Source: Anthoceros angustus
Taxonomy: Eukaryota; Streptophyta; Anthocerotopsida; Anthocerotales; Anthocerotaceae
Direction: 5' to 3'
Length of the DNA stretch: 64,000 bases
Assembly (NCBI GenBank): GCA_010909165.1
Contig: MU008179.1
Span: 744,001-808,000 of the forward strand
Position 1 is the first letter of the stretch, and each line of letters opens with the position of its first letter. The notes below the pieces were generated by a model, which was not told the origin of the DNA, made no database searches, and saw only the letters and a list, made by a program, of their open reading frames with translations. This document shows positions 1 to 9,689 of this stretch, piece after piece. Both the position numbers and the translations under genes were made by a program.

Positions 1-902
1 CCATTTGAATTCTCTCTAATTTTTCTCGCTATTGATTCAAATAGTTTTAATTAAATACAATATATACTAAAATTTAAGAGGTCAAGTGTACAAAAGCTAA
101 AGATGTGAACCTCGTTATTAATTAAAACTAATTATTATGTTTTTCTCCCTTACACAGGGTATTTTAAGAAAATGATACAAAATGATAATAATATTATATC
201 TTAAATGAAGGGCACTTTCGTGAATATTCTGGGTTAGGAAGCTCCAGGTATAGAAAATTAAAACTTTGATAGGTCCTTTCTGGAAGAGTGACACGGTATC
301 CAAGAGTTAATTGGACCTCTAAGGACTTCTTGCAACTCCTAGGTTAAGCGAGCTTCCCACCTACCTCGTGGCCCTTGGTAGCCTGCTTGTTGTGAAGCGC
401 TTCAAGACCGCATGATATGCGATCTCTATTGATTCGCCCCTAAAAAGAGCTTATGTTTTGAAGTTATTCCTAGTTGATATACAAGAGGTTGTAAGTCCGT
501 GAGGGAGTGCCTAATATATGATCCCTGCATGCAACGTGCTGCTCTATTATAAGGATCTTTGGGCCCTACCAATCAGTTATCTTCATTGTTATAAGGCTCT
601 TTAGGGTACTTTAAATTGAGTGGTATGTAAATCCTTGATTTGGTCACTAAAAAACTTTGAAGGCAGATATGAACTACCTTCTTACTCGAAACTCAAGCTA
701 GAACTTTCAGGTGATGAAGTGATTACATATTGACTTCTTTTTCGAGTACATACGCAGAAGAAAAAATGTTTGACTATTATTTATTCAAAATATGGTGGTA
801 AACAATAAAACATTACAAGGAATATTAAATAAATAAAATAGATTATATGGATACAATCTAAGAACAGTTTGATACGTGTTTCACACTTTCGTTACTTACT
901 CA
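1..902. other. AT-rich intergenic DNA, no gene seen
   Basis: This stretch is AT-rich and holds only a short, compositionally biased reading frame with no recognisable motif. I see no repeat family, RNA gene or conserved protein in it. It is the downstream flank of the minus-strand DUF26 gene. Confidence 0.5.
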
Positions 903-1373
903 CTAAATAGGAGGTACTATCCAGCATTCAAATGGAAGAACAAAGGAATAACGAAGAAAGCAATCCGCTGCATGATATTGGGCGGAAATACTAGCCGGAC
1001 AAAGCAAGTCAAGCAGTCTATCCTTTATAGTTTCTAGACACATGTAACATTGCCAATGTGATAGCATTGAGGGAGTTTTTTCATAACAATTGATCAAACC
1101 CCAAAAATACGTTGCACCCTTATAACTAGGAGTGAAGAAGAAAGGAAGACGACTATTGTAATCCAATAATCCTTCCTCAATCATTCGTAGTAGAGTGATT
1201 CTCAATATGCCTCTTGAAGGATCATTGGCAAGCATTTTGGACCCGCATTGATAAGATATCTCTGTCATATTGGGAGGTATTGCAAAATTTTCAGCACAGA
1301 CATTTTTGTGATGTACTGCACATATATAATATATTATAAGCCCTATATAGCCTAATCTAGAAAACATCAACAT
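903..1373 (-). CDS. Small secreted DUF26 (Gnk2-homology) protein
   Basis: A 156-residue single-exon frame starting at ATG 1373. Residues 1-27 or so form a hydrophobic signal peptide (YIGLIIYYICAV core), so the product should enter the secretory pathway. The remainder fits one Gnk2-homology/DUF26 domain: an early Cys (CGSKM), a GLINC-like segment, a CYMCL pair, a CPAS Cys and a closing DCFLRYS, the order of Cys typical of DUF26. It ends soon after that motif, with no transmembrane segment or kinase, so it is a short cysteine-rich repeat secreted type rather than a receptor kinase. Known members include antifungal mannose-binding lectins (ginkgobilobin) and plasmodesmal proteins; the role here is inferred only from the family. 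Spacing between the first Cys of the motif and the CxxC pair is longer than the classic C-x8-C-x2-C, so ligand binding may differ. A 77-bp tandem repeat overlaps its 5' end. Confidence 0.62.
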   Translation of the reverse strand: MLMFSRLGYIGLIIYYICAVHHKNVCAENFAIPPNMTEISYQCGSKMLANDPSRGILRITLLRMIEEGLLDYNSRLPFFFTPSYKGATYFWGLINCYEKTPSMLSHWQCYMCLETIKDRLLDLLCPASISAQYHAADCFLRYSFVLPFECWIVPPI

Positions 1374-1483
1374 TATTACACATAAAGTGTAGTGCTAATG
1401 TGCAAGCATATAATAAGCCCTAGATAGCCTGATCTAGAAAATATCAACATTATTATACATAAAGTGTAGTGCTAATGTGCAAG
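1330..1483. repeat. Two-copy 77-bp tandem repeat at the DUF26 5' end
   Basis: The block around 1336-1406 recurs at 1413-1483 with only a few substitutions. The proximal copy contains the DUF26 start codon; the distal copy duplicates the 5' leader and first codons, with the ATG position changed (cat to tat on the plus strand). Confidence 0.75.
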
Positions 1484-1778
1484 TAAATTGATCAACAATA
1501 TTGGAAGATCATTTAATTAAGATTAACTTGCAAAACTTTTTAATAGGATTTTTACGAGGAATGAGTATCTATAGCCAAAATATTTTGCTGTCACCTTTTC
1601 ATCACCGAACATATTATTCTTAAATAGATCATATTATTCTTAAATATTATTTCACAATAAATATTCTTTCGATATTCGTACTTTTTAAAGTGAAGACCAT
1701 CATCAAAAAGAAGAAGAAGAAGAAGAAAATTTTATTTAAGTCCACTAAGGACGGATTTCCGTCATGGGACTTGGTACT

Positions 1779-2120
1779 TAACAACTTGTACCATGGTATG
1801 CCTAAGCTAGTCTTGGTACTTAACAACTTGTACCATGGTATGCCTAAGCTAGTTGCACCAAGGGCATCCATTCCCTTTAGGCACTCCATCCAAGTACCGA
1901 TCCAAGCGCAGGATGCTTAATAACAACTTGTACCATGGTATGCCTAAGCTAGTTGCACCAAGGGCATCCATTCCCTTTAGGCACTCCATCTAAGTATTGA
2001 TCCAAGCGCAGGATGCTTAATAACAACTTGTACTATGGTATGCCTAAGCTAGTTGCACCAAGGGCATCCATTCCCTTTAGGCACTCCATCTAAGTACCGA
2101 TCCAAGCATGCTCGTCGTTA
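1779..2120. repeat. Tandem array of 100-bp units
   Basis: Three consecutive units begin at 1821, 1921 and 2021 with an exact 100-bp period and a few substitutions. A truncated 42-bp unit precedes them at 1779. Each unit opens with TAACAACTTGTACCATGGTA. An (AAG)n tract lies just upstream at about 1708-1730. No coding potential is conserved across the units. Confidence 0.85.
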
Positions 2121-2203
2121 TTAAGCATCCACAGGATGCTTAATAACGATGTTATTATAAATGTGTGTCCATTTGGCCTAAGCCATTTGGACACACATTT
2201 ATA
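2115..2203. repeat. Two adjacent palindromes
   Basis: The first palindrome (about 2115-2148) has arms of about 15 bp around a 2-3 base centre, and one arm is the last bases of the neighbouring 100-bp unit. The second (about 2156-2203) has perfect 16-bp arms, TATAAATGTGTGTCCA and its complement, around a 16-base loop. Such hairpins are typical of small non-autonomous DNA transposons, but no target-site duplication was established. Confidence 0.65.
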
Positions 2204-2362
2204 AAAGCAATGCCCATATTGCATTTTGACATATGTAATATCTTGATATATTAGAATAATTACTCATACAGCTGAATACTTTAAAAGATTGATTAAGATC
2301 CACGCTTAATAGCCTTTCTTGGTGAGGAAGATCAAACAGTCATTCCCTCTCACTAGGCGAAC

Positions 2363-3430
2363 ATGAACTCTTTATCCTCCGAGGCGAGGGCTGTCATGCT
2401 GTCTTTTTCCTCGCTTCCCGATGTTGGGCTCCGGGGGCTTCAGGTGTCCCTCCTGGAGAAACAATACGGGCAGGCGCAATTGGCCCTCCTCCGGGATTCC
2501 TCCATTCCTAAGCCCACTCGGGCTCGTCTCCACTCTTGCTTAGGGAAGGGGGCGGGTTCTTGGCTTCTGGCTCAACCCAGTATTCAGGCGTTCCGGATCG
2601 CACCAGCAACTTTTCCACCGCGATGCGTTTTCGCCTTGGCTTGGTCCAACCTCTAGCTTGCTCTCTTTCAACTTGCAGCTGCGGGGCCCCTCTCGATGAC
2701 TTTGGGACGCACTTGGCTCACTGTCCCGCGAGTGGGCAGCGTATCACTACGCATGACGCTGTCCGGGACGTCATGTTCTCTATTGCTAGGGAAGGCGAGT
2801 TCCTTCCATTTAGGGAGCGCCCTTACACCCTGCTCAACGGGGTTTCGCTTAGGGTAGATCTATTTTTGACCTGGGGGGATCAGGTTTCGGTTGCTGATGT
2901 GGTTGTAACCGATCCTACCCGGGATAGTGTCTGCGAACATGTTATTCTTAACCCTTCAGGTTGGGCGGCGGAGGGATGCACCATGCCAGGGGGACCAGCC
3001 CCCACGATCACGCATTTCAAAACTACCAACCGCCCGAAGAACTTCGTGGTCAGGGATGTGAAAAGGCCTACTTACCACCGGTGTCAAAGAAGCTGCATCC
3101 CCCGCGCTCGCTGTCATTCTGTACCTGCATTGGCCCACGCCCTCTGCAGAGCGATGGAAACCCTCTGCCGGAAGAAAGCAGCAATACAAGAAAGGGGGAG
3201 GCCAACACCATTCTTGCGGCTATGATAAGCCTTGGCGCAGGCCTTGACGAACCTAGAGAAATCCTTGCCTATGGCTCTGTCAGTCTCAATGGCAAGGGGG
3301 ACGAAGGTGTGGCCGTTTTGCATAGGAGAGTACTTGTGGACCTTAGCTGTTGCGTTGGGTTTTTCCCCCTGTCTTTAGGGTGCATGAGTTTTTCCCATCT
3401 CTTTTTTATAATAAAGTCTTCTTTTCCCGT
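2363..3430 (+). mobile_element. LINE C-terminal fragment (zinc knuckle, endonuclease-like), degenerate
   Basis: Two overlapping frames (2363-2656 and 2536-3225) together give the C-terminal part of a non-LTR retrotransposon protein. The same family occurs on the minus strand at 40.9-48 kb. Visible are a Cys-rich motif (CSCGAPLDDFGTHLAHC, a CCHC-type knuckle) and then R-V-D, twelve residues and D-V-V-V (RVDLFLTWGDQVSVADVVV). This resembles the PD-x12-D core of the restriction-like endonuclease that follows the reverse transcriptase in R2-type LINEs; here Val replaces the usual Pro. The frames are joined by a frameshift near 2600. The fragment ends near 3430 in a tail reading CCCATCTCTTTTTTATAATA followed by AAGTC, which includes AATAAA and recurs at the end of the fragment near 27.6 kb. 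It lacks the reverse transcriptase and is dead. Confidence 0.7.
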
Positions 3431-4259
3431 CTCACTAGGATCTTTTATGGGGACAAATGTTTCTAAGTTGTTGAAACAAGTTCATGAAGCTTATCCATAA
3501 AAATCAAATTCCCAGTGTTGATATATACTTCGAAATATCTGTAAAGTCTCTAAATTTCACTAAAAAAATTTATCCATAAAAAATAAAATAAAATTCCATT
3601 AAAAGTAACTTGTACCAATGTATTGCACAATCTATTGAATCCCAAGATAGAAGGCATAGTTCTCCTAGAGGAGTGACATGGTAGCCATAAGTTCATTGCA
3701 AGTATCCATAAGTTCATTGCAATTAGCCATAAGTTCATTAGATGTAGCCATGAGTTCATTGGATTTCCTGGTAAAGTGATATGGTTATTACATGGATGGG
3801 TACCCATCTCGATTACTCTTACCCATTGATAAAGTGATCATCTGGCCTAATTACTACCTTGGTGGCCTGCCTATTGTCAATTCCGTTGTCAAGTTCTTTG
3901 AGGTTGCCTGATATATGCCCTTGCCTGCAAATAATATATGACCTCTGTAGTATCGCTTGCAAGTGGACCATTGTGGTAAGGCCCTCATTAGAGACTCTCT
4001 AGTGATATATAATCTATGTTAGCTGCTAATAGCAGCCCATTGCAAGCAGAAATTATATAAAGCCGTGCCCCTTGTTGAAGGGAAAACTAAACTTAACTAG
4101 CCCTTATGGAAGAGGCAACTCGTCAAATAGACCAGCATGTATCCAGTTTTGACATGTCGACCAGACCGGCCCCGTATGGAGTGGCACCTTTCAATTTGAA
4201 ATCACACCATCGTTCCGTGTCTATTGGCCAAGAATGCGATTTAGACGCTAAATACGGGA
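3431..4259. other. Intergenic DNA, no supported gene
   Basis: AT-rich DNA between the LINE remnant and the minisatellite. A short run of about 15-20 bp units (ATAAGTTCATTGCA-like) occurs near 3698-3765. No protein or RNA gene can be supported. Confidence 0.5.
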
Positions 4260-4314
4260 GACTATAGCCTAGTCCGGTTTCCTAGTGACGAATCCCAGGA
4301 ACGACCAGACCGCG

Positions 4315-4720
4315 CCCGTATGGACGAAGCAGCTTTGTCGACCACGGCCCTAGATGGACGAAGCAGCTTTGTCGACAAGACCGGCCCCGTATGGACGAAG
4401 CAACTTTGTCGACCAGACCGGGCCCGTATGGACGAAGCAACTTTGTCGACTGCATCGCCCCGTATGGACGAAGCAGCTTTGTGGACCAAACCGGCCCCGT
4501 ATGGACGAAGCAGCTTTGTCGACCAGACCGGCCCTGTATGGACCAAGCAGCTTTGTCGACCAGACCGGCCCTGTATGGACAAAGCAGCTTTGTCAACACC
4601 CCGTGTGGATGAAGCAGCTTTGCCGACCAGACCGGCCCTGTATGGATGAAGCCGCTTTGTCAACACCAGCTTTGTCAACACCCCGTATGGATGAACCAGC
4701 TTTGTCAATAGACTATACCT
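4315..4720. repeat. 37-bp coding-like minisatellite
   Basis: About eleven units with a dominant 37-bp spacing (starts near 4321, 4355, 4392, 4429, 4465, 4502, 4539, 4576, 4606, 4643, 4688). The core is TGGACGAAGCAGCTTTGTCG followed by ACCAGACCGGCCC, so most units carry a SalI-type GTCGAC. Because 37 is not a multiple of three, every frame passes through the array and several frames on both strands stay open. The resulting 70-150 residue frames are products of the repeat and not genes. Degenerate units with a period near 63 bp continue to about 4920. Confidence 0.88.
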
Positions 4721-4920
4721 TTGTCGACAGACTAGTGTATTGTCTCGTCTTGTCCTCCTCTAGTCACTCTATGTAATCAGACTACAGCTTTGTTGATAGA
4801 CAAGTGTATTGTCTCGTTCTCCTCTAGTCACTCTATGTGATCAGACTACAGCTTTGATGATCGATTAGTGTATTATCTCGTCTTGCCCTTTTCTAGTTAC
4901 TCGATGTGATCACACATGTT

Positions 4921-5384
4921 GGATTTTGGCAACTTTTGAAACAAAATATACGGTTTAAGCAGGTCTCCAAGGAACTCTTTACGCGGGCCTGAGTTCGAAA
5001 ATATACAAACCCTCGCTAGACGATGCTGTCTAGGTAAGGAGTTCACTTAAGGCACTTGAGGTAGAACATGATTCAGAGGCACAAATAGTTTATACTTTCG
5101 TTGTATGATTTGAGGGGTCATAGAGTAGCATACTACGTCTACGTACATCGTTTCCATTGTGTCGGATCTAGGACTTCAGCGCCGGTTATTTGTGAAATAA
5201 GCATGAAATACCGGCTCAGGATGATCCCCACCTTTAGCCCTTGAGACTCACGTTGCACCTGAATGGGCCAATAGCAGAACACAAGGATCCTACTTTCTTC
5301 GTTTGTACCTGTAGGATATTTAGCACATTACTACACACGAAGGGTGTTGTGGACGAGCGCGAATTGTGAGACGGAATAGCTGGC
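4921..5384. other. Downstream flank of the helicase gene
   Basis: No gene recognised. It lies just 3' of the helicase stop codon and probably contains its 3' UTR. Confidence 0.4.
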
Positions 5385-8300
5385 TTACCTAGCATTGCTT
5401 TTAAATGCTTTTCTTGGAACACCTGGTTTCTTGCGCTTTGCACCATCAAAACCGCGTTTGGGCACACTCATTTCTCCTGCAGTCGATTCATCCTCGCGTT
5501 TCCGCTTTCGCTCAGGAAGAGATTTCTTCTGAAATTTCATTTTTGGGACAACTTTACCAGCTTCCCGGGCCTTCTCAGCGGCTTTCGCGGCCTTGGCTCT
5601 CCGGTATGCTACATCTACAAGCGTTCTCTTACTTTTCTGATCCGCTACCTTCTCGGAGGCCGTCTGTTCACGCAGAGAACACGTCACGAAAATCCAAAGG
5701 CTGATTACAAGCGAGAGCGAGTACAGCAGGGCAATAGCTTTTCCCACCTCTTCAGGCGCCATACTATCCTCAGCATCCTCACGGGCAGCTTCGAGTCGTC
5801 GTCGTTTCTTACGTGTCATGTTTTTCTGTTCAATGAGAGTGACCCGCAAAGTGTGAGAAGCAACAGCATACAAATCACAGCACCGATAATTGCATAGAAC
5901 GTGAGGCAAACGTTGCTGCGAGACTCGCCTCACGCTCACGTTGTCTCTTTTCTTTCTTCTTGAGTTCATCAGCTTCCTCAACACTGATGACCTTCTTGAT
6001 CTTCTTCTTCCCTTCTCTTGCAGCCTTCATGATGGAAACATATTTACAACTTTCACCGCACAAATTCCAAGTGAATGCACGCTCATAATCGAGTTGCTGC
6101 TACAGAACAATACCTTAGCTGCCTCAGCAACTGCAGTTTTATCCCTGGTAGACTGGAACCAGACTCGTTTAGGTCGGGCATAAATTTCAGCTTCATGGTC
6201 CATTATATTTTGGGCCTGATTAAGGAAATCAGCAACAGCAAATTACAGCAGTTTCACGAAAAAACTACAGTACTGGACTTTGTGACAACGGGCCACTGTA
6301 TCGTACCTTATTGACCTCCATTTCAGCCTTCCTGAGGGCTCTCTCCTCCCTAACAGCCACTTAATTTTGATAAGTACTCCCCACTGGCAGTTTCATACAA
6401 TTTGAAACGAACTCAGACCTGCTTGCTTTGAAACTGATCAACATGCTTACCGCTCTTCTCGGATAATACTACGCACATCATCCTCCATTTCCTCTATTTG
6501 TTTACTGCACTTTTCAACAATTGGAGTTGCTACAACTCTACTCTGCAACTTTGACCCCACTCGCTTGGCCTGCAACCCAATACATCCAGGTCAAAGATGA
6601 CATTCACAGCACTGATCTCTATTTCCCACATATCACAGGAGTTCCTACCATTGCCTTCAAGATTGAGCGCTCCTTCTCAAGAACAAAAGTAACTGCACAT
6701 CCCTTTTGCCCAGCTCTTGCTGTTCTTCCGACTCTATGGACGTAGCTGGACTCAGGAATCCCAAACCCTGTCAATATTAGAAGATGAGCCAAGAACCCTG
6801 TGACTAGGGTCTTCAAGGCACCAAGAGATGCCAGTAACTCTAAAAAAGTGATTCCCCTCGGCAAATACCAGAACTTACGTGGTAATATCACGTGGACAGT
6901 GAAAATTGATCACAGTTTCCACACCCATTATGTCCAGACCCTGTGTCCAAGAAAGCCACGTTAGTAGAAGATCCACAAAAAAATCAAACGCAGGGAGGGC
7001 AGGGCAGTCAAGGAGCTTGTCAATCACAAACCAAGAATGTTATGCCGAGTCAAACTTACTCGAGCTGCTACATCTGTTGCTATCAAAAAGTCGACACCCC
7101 CATTCCGGAATGACTCCAAAGCCTGAAGATAAGCAAGTTCACATGGCTTCCATGAGGATCACAAGTGACTGCACATACATGCTAACTAGAGTTTGAGATG
7201 CAACCATCAAAACGCTGAAGTAAGGAAACATTACTTCCAGACGCTGTGATTGTGTAAGGTTGCCATGTAGTTCAGCTGCTTTCAAACCAGACAACCCAAA
7301 AAGGATCTTCAGGCGGTGTGCTTCTAGCTTAGTGCCACTGCATGGACAAGTTTCATAGAGTTGTAAGATGATCCATAATCCAGTCACCAGGATATCCAAA
7401 GGCTGACAGTGGACTTCACACTTGAATGTTACCTGAAAACAATGACTCTATTTTTGAAACTGCGTAGGCATAGGGCCAACAACACAGCTTCTTTGTTTCC
7501 TTCTTGAGCAGGTTTGAACCTGACAACCCTGCAAGAACACCAAAGACAGTCAAGATTTTCAAAACAATAAGAACTTTGTTGATTAAACTCTAGCAAGGTA
7601 TACTACTTACTCTTCAAGGAGAGTAGAGGGCCGCTTGGTTGATGGGTCGGCTGAAAGACGAACTGGTTTATCCAGTGACAGCTTGACTAGCTCTGCAACC
7701 TCATCACTCATTGTTGCGGAAAAAAGCATAGTTTGCCTCCTCTTGGGACAGAGTCGAATCTTGTCAGAACAAACAACCCCATGTTAATTTTATCTCCGGC
7801 ATTTCCCTGAAGGATTTGCCAGTGATGTATGGCACACCTATTTGTACTGTAGAAACACGATCATCAACCAGATCCCATATCACCACCAGGATCCATACCA
7901 GTTCCTCCACTTCTTTGCTAAAACCCATCTCTAATAGCCGGTCCGCTTCATCAAGAACCAAGATAGCAAGATCCTCCAGACCCACTGAGTGGGTATTGTG
8001 CAAGTGATCAATCATACGCCCTGGTGTTGCCACAACAATATCAGGGTTTGATCGGAGTCCAGATTCTTGAATCTGGAAATAAAAGGACAAGGTCTCAGAC
8101 AATAGACCAACAATACTACTACAGTGTAGCCAGGCATTACACCCCAAATAACACTGCAAGCAAATGACAAGACCTTCATTGATAGTCCACCAACAATAAG
8201 GCAAGCTCGAATGTCTGTGAACTGTGCCAGTTTTTCCACCATACTATGCACTCTGAGAGCCAGCAGTAAACAAGATGAGTCAGACTGCAATGCTGTAATT

Positions 8301-9383
8301 TGCGAACTCCGAGGGTGGTGGTAACAGACACCTACTGGACTGCAAGTTCTCGTGTTGGAGTCAAAATCATAACTCTAATAGCAGGCACTCTTCGAGGCCG
8401 GTAGAGCAACCTTTCAAGCAGAGGCAGAGCAAATGCGGCAGTCTGCAGAGGATGCCAGTCACAAACAAGAGAGCATTAGCAGTTGTGATGTTTGACCCCC
8501 ATGGGCATCCTACAACGGTCAAACACGTCAAGAACGTGCGGCTCTGACCTTGCCAGACCCAGTAATAGCACTTCCGCAAATGTCACGGCCTGTTAACCCC
8601 AAAGGAATGCAAGCTGCCTGCGCATTACAAGTTTGTCATATAAAGTCCAGCTGAAGATTGTCAGGAATGCAAGGACCTCAAGCCTGAACGCACTTCACCA
8701 ATTGACCCAGCCGGCCTTCGTCTCAAATTAGGTCAGCAACAGTTTCACACCTGAATCGGAGTAGGCCTCACGTAGCCTAGAGCTTCACAAGCCCGAGTTA
8801 GAGGCCGAGAGAGGTTAAGCTCCGCGAACGACTTGGCACTGAAGGAAGCCCCTTCAGACGATGCAAAAAACCCGCCAGCTGCTTTCTTCCCACCCTGAGC
8901 CCCATTCGCATCTTGGACAACCACCTTCAGCCACATTCATCACCGCGTCAGCTCCTGCAATCCCAAACAGGTCTGCGCACGAAATTTGCCGCCAAGTACC
9001 TTCGCTCCCTGCCCGCTCTTCTCTCTCGCTCCCTGCTTGTGCCCCGTCCCACCACGGCCCTCCTCCTCCGCAGCGTCATCCTCACTGTCGGACCCCCCTC
9101 CCCCTTCCTCATCCTCGCCGTCCCCGCCACCGCCCACGTCCTCCTCGTCCTCGCTCTCTTCATCCTCTGTTCCCGACTCCCCTCCCTCCCCCTGCACCCC
9201 GTTCTCCCTCACCGAATCCTTCCTGAGCTGCAGCCGGGAAATTTTGTCATCAACCGATGTGGTTTTACGTTTGGCATGCTCCTCCTTGGCACCCCCTGCG
9301 TACTTGGAGAACTCCCAAGGAGCCTGCGGCTTGGCAGGCTGCTCGTCATCGCCATCATCGAACACGAAATCATCGGTGCCCAT
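5385..9383 (-). CDS. DEAD-box RNA helicase, DDX27/Drs1 (RH28) type
   Basis: A multi-exon minus-strand gene. The N-terminus starts at ATG 9383 ([14 protein letters not shown]); an upstream in-frame ATG at 9416 is possible. It is an acidic Asp/Glu-Ser domain. Helicase motifs follow in order: Q-motif region [10 protein letters not shown]...RPTPIQ (about 8850-8745), motif I AITGSGKT (about 8550), GGLSMK (about 8190), [10 protein letters not shown] (about 8030), motif [15 protein letters not shown] (about 7935), SAT (about 7730), an ELHGNL segment (about 7265), ATDVAARGLD-like sequence (about 7050-6900) and motif [17 protein letters not shown] (about 6735-6690). The tail carries the DDX27-specific [14 protein letters not shown]-type segment (about 6200-6150) and a Lys/Arg-rich C-terminus ([14 protein letters not shown]) ending at 5385. 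Family members act in the nucleolus in 60S ribosomal subunit assembly. Introns are short; one is inferred at about 8897-8997. Several exon edges are approximate. Confidence 0.88.
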
Positions 9384-9689
9384 ACTGAATCTGCATCCAC
9401 CTCGACATCTGGACATGGGCGTCTATATATGGACGGAGAGTTTAGGGTTTATCCATTGAGACCTAAAAGGGCAAGCAAATCCAACGGGGAAGGCACAGCC
9501 TGACCAGGAAACGAAGCTAGGCGAATCCGGCGCTACTGTTGCTGCTGCGGCTTGCGCTGCTGCCGATCGTAGCTGGCGCGCATTATCGTGTTCGAATGAG
9601 AGTGCGATCGAGCGCTAAGGATTGCGCAAGGCAACGCAAGGGGAAGGCGAAGGTGAAGGCTAAGATTTGAGGAAGCGATCGAAGAGCAG
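9384..9689. promoter_or_regulatory. Short divergent promoter between helicase and SnRK1 beta-gamma
   Basis: Only about 305 bp separate the two start codons of opposite strands, so the segment must hold both 5' UTRs and both core promoters. I see no convincing TATA box in either direction; the sequence is GC-rich with GCTGCTGC runs, as in housekeeping promoters. Confidence 0.5.

Noticed and set aside
1821-2120. 100-bp repeats considered as a CRISPR-like array
   Set aside because: Whole units are repeated head to tail without variable spacers, in a plant genome.
4262-4776. Repeat array considered as CRISPR or as a repetitive protein gene
   Set aside because: Units are contiguous with no unique spacers and the period breaks the frame, so it is a minisatellite.
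8861-9503. Pro/Ser-rich plus-strand frames opposite the helicase N-terminus
   Set aside because: They are antisense to the acidic Asp/Glu-rich domain of the helicase; low-complexity composition explains them.
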